NCBI GenBank assembly: GCA_029250305.1 | Contig: JAQXFM010000195.1 | Location: forward strand, 1-5,820 | Direction of reading: 5' to 3' | DNA length: 5,820 bases | Source: Candidatus Poseidoniaceae archaeon | GTDB lineage: Archaea > Thermoplasmatota > Poseidoniia > Poseidoniales > Poseidoniaceae | Translations under genes and position numbers: made by a program | The notes under the pieces: generated by a model | Told to the model about the DNA's origin: nothing | The model's database searches: none | The model's input: only the letters and a program-made list of their open reading frames with translations | Shown: positions 1-4,928 of the stretch, one piece after another | Layout of the letters: each line of letters opens with the position of its first letter | How positions within the stretch are numbered: position 1 is the stretch's first letter

Positions 1-798
1 CAGTTCCTTGAGACTTCCTTGCCAAATCGGTAGTTGCTCCAACGGCGTCATGCTGATCATGTTCTTTGTAATCTGAGGGTGCTCAATCACGAGTTTCGCA
101 ATGCTGAAGGAATGGTCCATCATTCGTTCAAGCGACCTAGCGAGGTTAGCATATTCGACAGCTTGAGTACGTGTGAGGTTCAATTGCGTGGCCACAGCGT
201 GCGAATCGAGGAGTATTCGAACCTGGCGGTCAATAAGGTACAACAGGGCGTCAACTTCATTCTCTCGCTCTTCAGCATCTGTGATGTATGAGCGGCTTTC
301 GCCTTCGAACACACTAATGATATCCCGGGTTAACGAAGTTACTTGCAAATACATGCGATTGAGGCTTGCGTGAAGTGGCATGTCCCCTGCGTTCATCAAG
401 CACTTGAGTTGAATGCTGTTCTCTGATTCATCCATGATTTCAAAGCCACGGGTGCTGCGGAGGAACCTTCTCACTTGGACACTCACGTCTTTCGCCTCGT
501 CAGTACGGTGCTCGACATGTATCTCGTCAGAGCCCGATATGTAGGCGCCCATCAAATGGTCGTGCAGACTGTTTTCAGGCAAACTTTTGGTTGTAAAATA
601 TGCCTTGTGGAGCACCTGTTCTTTGGCATCTAAGGGCGTAATCCGCAGGGCTCCACTTGGCCGCCAGTCCACCCGCAACGAGTCGCGTGCTGCAAGACCT
701 TGTGCCAGGATCCACGGTTTTGGGAGGCTGACTGTGAACGTGCTGCCGCCCGTGGATTGGAGTTTACGAACTTCGTTTTTCCCTTCACCGATTGCCAT
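1..798 (-). CDS. AbrB-PhoU domain phosphate uptake regulator (partial, C-terminus off the left edge)
   Basis: Reading the minus strand from the ATG at 798-796 gives 266 uninterrupted codons to base 1 with no stop, so the gene continues outside the window. Residues about 9-55 form a SpoVT/AbrB-like swapped-hairpin DNA-binding domain: the stretch VRKLQSTGGSTFTVSLPKPW (10-29) is typical of archaeal PhoU proteins that carry this domain. From about residue 135 the chain becomes helical and PhoU-like, with an acidic E-x3-D type motif (EERENEVDALL, 176-186) and a second helix pair (RSLERMMDHSFSIAKL, 221-236) resembling the PhoU 'ER-x-x-D-H' motif that binds metal in the family. Family members are usually somewhat over 300 residues, so the second PhoU half is probably cut. 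The start is supported by a GAGGGGAT Shine-Dalgarno-like stretch (812-805), leaving six bases before the ATG. It is divergent from the phosphate carrier at 880, which supports a role in phosphate control. Inference: cytoplasmic transcriptional regulator responding to phosphate status. The domain call is strong; the exact target is not known. Confidence 0.88.
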   Translation of the reverse strand, partial: MAIGEGKNEVRKLQSTGGSTFTVSLPKPWILAQGLAARDSLRVDWRPSGALRITPLDAKEQVLHKAYFTTKSLPENSLHDHLMGAYISGSDEIHVEHRTDEAKDVSVQVRRFLRSTRGFEIMDESENSIQLKCLMNAGDMPLHASLNRMYLQVTSLTRDIISVFEGESRSYITDAEERENEVDALLYLIDRQVRILLDSHAVATQLNLTRTQAVEYANLARSLERMMDHSFSIAKLVIEHPQITKNMISMTPLEQLPIWQGSLKEL

Positions 799-825
799 AG
801 GAACATCCCCTCTGAATAAATACCT

Positions 826-833
826 CTATATAG
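826..833. promoter_or_regulatory. TATA-like element A (CTATATAG)
   Basis: The sequence is a perfect 8-bp palindrome in an AT-rich context. On the minus strand, archaeal spacing (about 26 bp from box centre to transcription start) would place a start near 803, only about 5 bases before the AbrB-PhoU ATG and inside the apparent Shine-Dalgarno spacing. On the plus strand it would start pit transcription near 856, giving a leader of about 24 bases. The strand it serves cannot be decided from sequence. Confidence 0.45.
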
Positions 834-849
834 ATTATACATGGTTTTG

Positions 850-857
850 GATATATA
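850..857. promoter_or_regulatory. TATA-like element B (GATATATA)
   Basis: On the plus strand the box centre lies about 26 bp before base 880, the first base of the pit ATG, which is the archaeal distance expected for a leaderless transcript. On the minus strand the same AT core would start near 828, giving the AbrB-PhoU gene a leader of about 30 bases that includes its GAGGGGAT Shine-Dalgarno-like stretch. Either use is reasonable; both may occur. Confidence 0.5.
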
Positions 858-879
858 CTGAATTTGGATAGGACAGCAC

Positions 880-3003
880 ATGGAACCCATAACCATTATT
901 CTGATTGGATTGGCCCTCGTTGTCTGCGCTTACATGGCTTGGAACATCGGTGCAAACGATGTTGCGAACGCAATGGGCACCTCAGTCGGATCACGAGCAC
1001 TGACCCTCAAACAAGCCGTGGTGATCGCTGCTGTCTTCGAGTTCTGTGGTGCGTTCTTTGCTGGTGATGCCGTAACAGATACGGTTCGCAAGGGTATTCT
1101 TACCGTCGATTTTAGCGACGGAACCGTGGATGCTGTGCTGTCCCAGGACATCGCATTTGGATTCATTGCGGCAATGATGGCTGCAGCAACTTGGCTCACC
1201 ATCGCCACACGAATGGGCCTGCCCGTCTCCACCACACACTCCATCATCGGTGGAATTCTCGGAGTTGGATTGATTCTTGAAGTCAAGCACGGCACTTCGC
1301 TCATCGATTGGGAAGTGGTCCAGAAAGTCGTCATGTCGTGGGTCGCAAGCCCAGTCATGGGCGGATTGCTTGGTTTCTTTTCGTTCATGATTATCAAGAA
1401 ACTCATTCTTGAGAATGAGAACCCAATTGACCGTTCTCGATGGCTGGCCCCTGTGCTGGCCTTCCCCACCTTTTTCGTGCTCGGATTGGCGCTTCAATTC
1501 AAAGCGCTCAAGGGGTTCATCTCTAGAGCGGCTTCAGAAGGCTGGATTGAAAACAAGTACGATTGGTTACCAGTCAAGGAAAACGGTGTCTTTGATCCAT
1601 GGGCAGACAATGCTTGGATTCCTATCAACTCCATTATGCTCGCAGCAGTGATTGGCGCCATCGCAAGCTTGGTGCTTTACTTCGTGCTCCGACGCATTGA
1701 CATCACTGAGGAAAAGCGCGGGTTCCGTGGTGTCGAGCGGATTTTCGTTTGGCTTCAAATCATCACAGCAGCCTACGTTGCTTTTGCACACGGAGCAAAC
1801 GACCGCTCAAATGCTATTGGACCGATGGCTGCAGTTTGGCAAGTGTTGAGCAGCGACACAGGAGAACTCGCTGCGAAAGCAGACATTCCACTCTGGCTTA
1901 TTCTCCTTGGTTCCGCTGGAATCGCCATCGGTGTCATGACCTGGGGATGGAGGGTTATGGAAACCATCGGAAAGAAAATCACCGATATCACACCAACCCG
2001 TGGATTTGCCGCTGAATTTGGAGCAGCAACCACCATTCTTGTGTTCTCGATGCCATTCTTGGCCGTTCCTGTCTCAACCACGCACACCCTTGTTGGCGCC
2101 GTTGTTGGTGTTGGTCTGGCAGGTGGTGCAAAGGCCGTTGACTTCCGTGTCTTCGGAAAGATTGCCGCTTCATGGGTTGCAAGCGTTCCAGCAGCAGCGT
2201 TCGGTGCCATTGTGTTGTTCGTCGCCTCTGGTGGCGAGTCGCTCAACATGATCGTCTTGCTCCCACTCTCTTTCATGGCCGTTGGTTATGCAATCTGGAA
2301 GAGCAGCGGCGAGGTGCACGTTGAAGATGCACTCTCCGATGTTGGTGGTGACGGTCACTCCGTCACACCGTTCGAATTGTTCCACGCTCACGCTCAAGAA
2401 GTTGAGAAGACCGTTGAGCACATGCTCGAGGCAGTGAACATGGCCTGCGATGGTGAGGATGCAAGCGAGGCCATCCAAGCGACCATCGATGCAGAACTGG
2501 TGGCTGACAACGTCAAGAGCGAGGTGCGCCGATTGGCCCTCAACGACATGCGCATGGGCGTTCAACTCAGCCTTGATGACTTCCTTTACATGGTAACTCG
2601 ACAGGATCGCATCGCCGATTATGCACAGAACGTCGCCGAACAATTGGCCTTCCGACCGTTGTTTGACGATGACCAAGCCAAGGTAAATCTGAAGGAAATG
2701 GCCAAGGCGGTTTCTGAAACGGTTGCAAAGTACGAGGACGCTGTTGAAGCGCTCCGTGACTTCACAATCAGTGGACAGACCAAGGCTGCCGAAACCAAAC
2801 TCGCTGAGCTGATCAAAGAAGTGAACCTCAAGGAGCACGAAGCCGATGGCATCGAAGCAATGGCAGCAGCCTACGTGTTCACCAACGGTGAGGATGCACC
2901 TCTTGCAGCCATGCACATGTACCGTGTCTTGCAACGCCTCGACGATGTAGCCAATGCGTGCGAGAAGGCTGCCAATGCCTTCTTGCCGATTCTCAACCGT
3001 TGA
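880..3003 (+). CDS. pit: PiT-family inorganic phosphate transporter fused to a C-terminal DUF47 (PhoU-like) domain
   Basis: This 707-residue protein is an integral membrane phosphate permease of the PiT family (phosphate or metal-phosphate uptake coupled to H+ or Na+; the ion cannot be read from sequence). The family's internal duplication is plain: GANDVANA at 24-31 pairs with GANDRSNA at 305-312, and PVSTTH at 115-120 pairs with PVSTTH at 397-402. About a dozen hydrophobic segments span residues 3-473, with a polar loop near 213-247. A linker (about 474-495) leads to a soluble helical domain, about 498-707, matching DUF47/PhoU-like accessory proteins: RQDRIADYAQNVAEQL (574-589), EHEADGIEA (651-659) and RLDDVANACEKA (686-697) carry acidic PhoU-type metal-binding patterns. 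Bacterial PiT proteins are commonly about 330-550 residues and DUF47 is often a separate adjacent gene, so this is a fusion. The ATG at 880 starts directly before the first helix; only a weak AGGA (870-873) precedes it, and a TATA-like box 26 bp upstream suggests a leaderless mRNA. The second motif has R-S where V-A is usual. Confidence 0.93.
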   Translation: MEPITIILIGLALVVCAYMAWNIGANDVANAMGTSVGSRALTLKQAVVIAAVFEFCGAFFAGDAVTDTVRKGILTVDFSDGTVDAVLSQDIAFGFIAAMMAAATWLTIATRMGLPVSTTHSIIGGILGVGLILEVKHGTSLIDWEVVQKVVMSWVASPVMGGLLGFFSFMIIKKLILENENPIDRSRWLAPVLAFPTFFVLGLALQFKALKGFISRAASEGWIENKYDWLPVKENGVFDPWADNAWIPINSIMLAAVIGAIASLVLYFVLRRIDITEEKRGFRGVERIFVWLQIITAAYVAFAHGANDRSNAIGPMAAVWQVLSSDTGELAAKADIPLWLILLGSAGIAIGVMTWGWRVMETIGKKITDITPTRGFAAEFGAATTILVFSMPFLAVPVSTTHTLVGAVVGVGLAGGAKAVDFRVFGKIAASWVASVPAAAFGAIVLFVASGGESLNMIVLLPLSFMAVGYAIWKSSGEVHVEDALSDVGGDGHSVTPFELFHAHAQEVEKTVEHMLEAVNMACDGEDASEAIQATIDAELVADNVKSEVRRLALNDMRMGVQLSLDDFLYMVTRQDRIADYAQNVAEQLAFRPLFDDDQAKVNLKEMAKAVSETVAKYEDAVEALRDFTISGQTKAAETKLAELIKEVNLKEHEADGIEAMAAAYVFTNGEDAPLAAMHMYRVLQRLDDVANACEKAANAFLPILNR

Positions 3004-3102
3004 GCGAGCCATTGAAATGACAATGGTACAAGCGCAGGTCATCCGAGCCATTTCCGACTGAGCGTAGCTCGACAGTGGAATCAGGACTTAGGAGTGAACG
3101 AC
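3004..3102. other. Short pit-TYW1 intergenic spacer with small repeats
   Basis: The 99-bp gap contains a small inverted repeat right after the pit stop (CATTG 3010-3014 and CAATG 3021-3025, loop 6). It also has a 9-bp direct repeat CGAGCCATT (3005-3013 and 3044-3052) and a short stem GAGC/GCTC around 3060-3070. There is no oligo-T run, so a classical terminator is not supported, and no good TATA box is visible. TYW1 is therefore plausibly transcribed from the pit promoter, though a weak own promoter cannot be excluded. Confidence 0.35.
3090..3097 (+). promoter_or_regulatory. Shine-Dalgarno of TYW1 (AGGAGTGA)
   Basis: This stretch is a near-match to the archaeal consensus and sits five bases before the ATG at 3103. 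It overlaps the upstream in-frame GTG at 3094, which argues that the ATG, not the GTG, is the start. A leadered, Shine-Dalgarno start contrasts with the probably leaderless pit start and fits a downstream operon position. Confidence 0.7.
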
Positions 3103-4113
3103 ATGGCAGGCATGGACCCTCAACTCAAAGCCAAATTACAGAAGCAACGCTACCATATTGTGGGTGAGCATGGTGGTGTGAAAACCTGTCATTGGACCAA
3201 GGAATCTCTTCTTCGAGACCGGCAGTGCTACAAAGGGAAATTTTACGGCGTTGAAAGCCATAACTGCATGCAGATGTCGCCCGTTGTTGACCAGTGCAAT
3301 CTCGCCTGCACCTACTGCTGGCGAGAGCCCCACATGGACACGCTTGAACTCACAGATCAAGACCCGCTTGATTTACTGTACGAATCCGTACGCGCCCAAC
3401 GACGCCTTCTTTCCGGCTTCGGAGGCAACCCCAAAGTACCTCGGGAAAAATGGCTTGATGCTCAAAACCCAAAACATGTTGCAATTTCCCTCAACGGGGA
3501 ACCAACCCTCTATACGCGTCTTTCAGAATACATGGATTTGTGCCATAAGCATGGAATGACAACGATGCTGGTGACCAATGGAACGCTCCCAAAGGTTCTC
3601 GAGAAATTGGACACCCTTCCTACGCAACTGTACGTTTCGGTAGATGCCCCAAACAAGCAAGTGTTTGACGATGTTTGCCGGCCAAAATACAATCATGGCG
3701 CTTGGGAACAGTTTGAGAAAACCATTGACCTTCTTCCATCTCTTGACACACGTATTGTATGCCGCCACACGCTGATGAAAGGCATCAACATGAGTGATGA
3801 ACACATCTCACAATTTGCTGCCCTTGACAACCGTGCTGACCCGGATTTTATCGAAAACAAAGGATATGTATTCGTCGGACACAGTCGTGAAAATCTTTCC
3901 ATGGAAAACATGCCAAGTCACGATGACATCATGGAATTCTCAAACAAGATTGCTCCGCTTACCGAGCGCGAAGTCCTCTCCGATTCACGTCCAAGTCGCG
4001 TCGCCCTCGTTGGGCGAGAAATATCACCGATTCCTGTGCCTGAGCCAACAATGTTTTTCCCTGAGGATTTGGGAATAGCGCCTTCAGTGAAACACTTGCC
4101 CATCGTTTCCTAA
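3103..4113 (+). CDS. taw1: 4-demethylwyosine synthase (TYW1/Taw1), radical SAM tRNA-modifying enzyme
   Basis: The 336-residue protein catalyses the tricyclic-ring-forming step of wyosine/wybutosine synthesis: it condenses N1-methylguanosine-37 of tRNA-Phe with pyruvate-derived carbons, using S-adenosylmethionine and two [4Fe-4S] clusters. Seen here (numbering from the ATG): the radical SAM CxxxCxxC motif at C65, C69 and C72, and three further cysteines C29, C42 and C55, spaced 13 and 13 as in archaeal TYW1, where they hold the second cluster. Also present are NGEPTLY (131-137), TNG (158-160), VSVDAPN (178-184), VGHSR (258-262) and ENMPSHDD (268-275), all family landmarks. There is no flavodoxin domain, so it is the archaeal form, and its length is normal. 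The start is the ATG at 3103 behind AGGAGTGA; an in-frame GTG at 3094 (339 aa) lies inside that ribosome site, and another ATG lies at 3112. It follows pit by 99 bp on the same strand, with no obvious functional connection, and converges on the membrane protein at 4190. Confidence 0.95.
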   Translation: MAGMDPQLKAKLQKQRYHIVGEHGGVKTCHWTKESLLRDRQCYKGKFYGVESHNCMQMSPVVDQCNLACTYCWREPHMDTLELTDQDPLDLLYESVRAQRRLLSGFGGNPKVPREKWLDAQNPKHVAISLNGEPTLYTRLSEYMDLCHKHGMTTMLVTNGTLPKVLEKLDTLPTQLYVSVDAPNKQVFDDVCRPKYNHGAWEQFEKTIDLLPSLDTRIVCRHTLMKGINMSDEHISQFAALDNRADPDFIENKGYVFVGHSRENLSMENMPSHDDIMEFSNKIAPLTEREVLSDSRPSRVALVGREISPIPVPEPTMFFPEDLGIAPSVKHLPIVS

Positions 4114-4189
4114 ACCAGGTACAGAAACTCAGCATGAATTCCATATTGCAGGCGCATGACGGTTGCCGAATTCACCCGAATGGTATGAC
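4114..4189. other. Convergent intergenic gap
   Basis: These 76 bp separate the converging ends of TYW1 and the small membrane protein. I see no oligo-T tract or strong hairpin on either strand; two GAATTC hexamers (4136-4141 and 4168-4173) lie here but look accidental. Termination signals for both genes are expected in or near this gap but cannot be pointed to. Confidence 0.3.
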
Positions 4190-4600
4190 TTACTCCGCGG
4201 TTGCGAAGTACGGAATGAACGCACTTCCAAGAATGGCCGTAGAGTAATGAAGCACTGCAGTCAGGACGTATGCGTCGCCTGTTGGAACGTTTGGGTTCGT
4301 GACTGGAAGCGTCATGACCGTGGCAATGACAAGAGCGAGAAGAGTAAACATGTTGCGAGATTGCTCACTCCAGCGCCCATCAATCTTCGTCCAAACGACC
4401 GTACCTATCAATCCGGGAACGATCCCTCCACCCATGACGGTTGCAACTGCAAATACAGGGACGGGTATCTCGACTCCACTTGGGTCAAGTGGGGTTGTAT
4501 CGTAGCCAATAACCATCAAGAAACCCAAAATTAAGAGATTGATGGCCCCCATGGCCCCTGCTGCTTTCATTCCAGTTCGAGTGTGTCTTTTCCAGTCCAT
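4190..4600 (-). CDS. Small four-helix membrane protein, DUF6069-like
   Basis: The protein has 136 residues with a short basic N-terminus (MDWKRHTRTG) followed by four hydrophobic segments at about 13-33, 46-70, 84-100 and 110-132. The arrangement resembles DUF6069-type small membrane proteins as I recall them: a hydrophilic stretch before helix 2, a short basic loop (TKIDGRWSEQSR, 71-82), a 'MTLP' end to helix 3, and a 'LxH' at the start of helix 4. This resemblance is from memory and moderate; no biochemical role is known for that group. The basic N-terminus suggests it faces the cytoplasm. The ATG at 4600-4598 is preceded by GGAAAGG, and by a TATA-like TTTATCAT centred about 26 bp upstream, so it has its own promoter. 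The opposite strand has a 123-codon open frame over the same bases, but its charged, Cys/Trp/Asn-rich product looks like a shadow. Gene reality is fairly good; the family assignment is tentative. Confidence 0.72.
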   Translation of the reverse strand: MDWKRHTRTGMKAAGAMGAINLLILGFLMVIGYDTTPLDPSGVEIPVPVFAVATVMGGGIVPGLIGTVVWTKIDGRWSEQSRNMFTLLALVIATVMTLPVTNPNVPTGDAYVLTAVLHYSTAILGSAFIPYFATAE

Positions 4601-4620
4601 GCCCTTTCCAAAGTAGTTCT

Positions 4621-4630
4621 AATGATAAAG
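4621..4630 (-). promoter_or_regulatory. TATA-like box of the small membrane protein gene (CTTTATCATT, minus strand)
   Basis: Read on the minus strand, this AT-rich element is centred about 26 bp upstream of the ATG at 4600, the archaeal TATA-to-start distance, which suggests transcription starting at or very near the start codon. The match to the TATA consensus is imperfect, so it is a candidate only. Confidence 0.35.
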
Positions 4631-4659
4631 AAGGTAGTTGTGGCCGTAATACCAAGTTC

Positions 4660-4926
4660 ATGAGTCAGTACCGTGGTATGAAGAAACCAGCAAACATGAG
4701 TTTCAACATGTTCGGGGCAGTGTTCCGTAAGGCTTGGGAAAACCTCGGGAATGTACGACCGCATCAAGGTCAACCGTCTCATGTTTCCGTCATGACGAAC
4801 GGTGGTTGCGAACAACCTCAGATGATTTGTTCATCACGGTACGGATGCGTGAAAAAGGCACTGAAACAACGCGTAACTCCATTTGAGGACCGCAACAACC
4901 ACAACCTCAATTCAAACCGTTTGTAA
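4660..4926 (+). CDS. Hypothetical small protein (88 aa), doubtful
   Basis: I do not recognise this frame. The product is hydrophilic and mildly basic, has no membrane segment or signal peptide, and contains three cysteines in its middle (CEQPQMICSSRYGC) with spacing that matches no metal site I know. In favour: codon choice (CGT, AAC, AAG, GGT) resembles its neighbours, and the TAA stop lies only two bases before the ATG of the GT-C-like gene, as in a tight operon. That next gene also lacks its own visible TATA box or ribosome site. Against: there is no clear Shine-Dalgarno before the ATG at 4660, and no domain. Internal ATGs at 4678 and 4696 are alternative starts. It could be a real lineage-specific protein, a gene remnant, or a chance frame. 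Confidence 0.35.
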   Translation: MSQYRGMKKPANMSFNMFGAVFRKAWENLGNVRPHQGQPSHVSVMTNGGCEQPQMICSSRYGCVKKALKQRVTPFEDRNNHNLNSNRL

Positions 4927-4928
4927 TA

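Larger units (their letters stand above)
799..879. promoter_or_regulatory. Divergent promoter/operator region between the AbrB-PhoU gene and pit
   Basis: This 81-bp gap separates two divergent phosphate-related genes and must hold both promoters. It is AT-rich in its middle (about 815-866) and contains two TATA-like elements (826-833 and 850-857), each nearly palindromic and so able to serve either strand. Their centres are about 24 bp apart. Being the only non-coding DNA between regulator and transporter, it is the natural place for an AbrB-type operator. No clear extended inverted repeat beyond the TATA-like palindromes was seen. Confidence 0.7.
4601..4928. other. 328-bp divergent stretch with no recognised gene
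   Basis: This stretch lies between the minus-strand membrane protein and the plus-strand GT-C-like gene and must contain at least the former's promoter. Its only candidate genes are an 88-codon plus-strand frame (4660-4926) and a minus-strand frame entering from the membrane protein's 5' end, which looks like a shadow. I see no tRNA-like cloverleaf, tandem repeat or strong hairpin. Composition is similar to that of the flanking genes, so a degraded or small unrecognised gene is possible. Confidence 0.4.

Noticed and set aside
34..373. Plus-strand frames of 85 and 66 codons at the left edge
   Set aside because: They are antisense to the PhoU-like domain of the minus-strand gene and have no recognisable features.
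630..896. An 88-codon minus-strand frame overlapping the start of the AbrB-PhoU gene
   Set aside because: It is a different frame from the 266-codon reading that carries the AbrB signature. It uses the ATG inside the ribosome-site region and has no domain.
930..1497. Minus-strand frames of 179 and 168 codons under the 5' half of pit
   Set aside because: They overlap each other and the clear PiT motifs on the plus strand, and no recognisable product or start signal was found.
1773..2276. A 167-codon minus-strand frame under the second PiT repeat
   Set aside because: Its Ala/Pro/Thr-rich product is the reverse complement of the GANDRSNA and PVSTTH region; it is a shadow.
2170..3051. A 293-codon open frame on the minus strand across the 3' half of pit
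   Set aside because: It lies wholly antisense to the well-conserved DUF47 region. Its product is a Cys/His/Val-rich mixture without domain signs, as expected when the complementary strand of a codon-biased gene stays open.
3094..3102. A GTG start for TYW1 at 3094
   Set aside because: The GTG lies inside the AGGAGTGA ribosome site, whereas the ATG at 3103 has proper spacing from it.
4136..4173. Two GAATTC hexamers 32 bp apart as a possible repeat or site
   Set aside because: Six-base palindromes of this kind occur by chance and nothing around them is shared.
4163..4534. A 123-codon plus-strand frame antisense to the small membrane protein
   Set aside because: The product is a charged Cys/Trp/Asn-rich mixture with no domain, while the minus strand gives a clean four-helix protein with a plausible promoter and ribosome site.
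4567..4815. An 82-codon minus-strand frame upstream of the small membrane protein
   Set aside because: It overlaps that gene's start in another frame, covers its likely promoter and has no domain signs.
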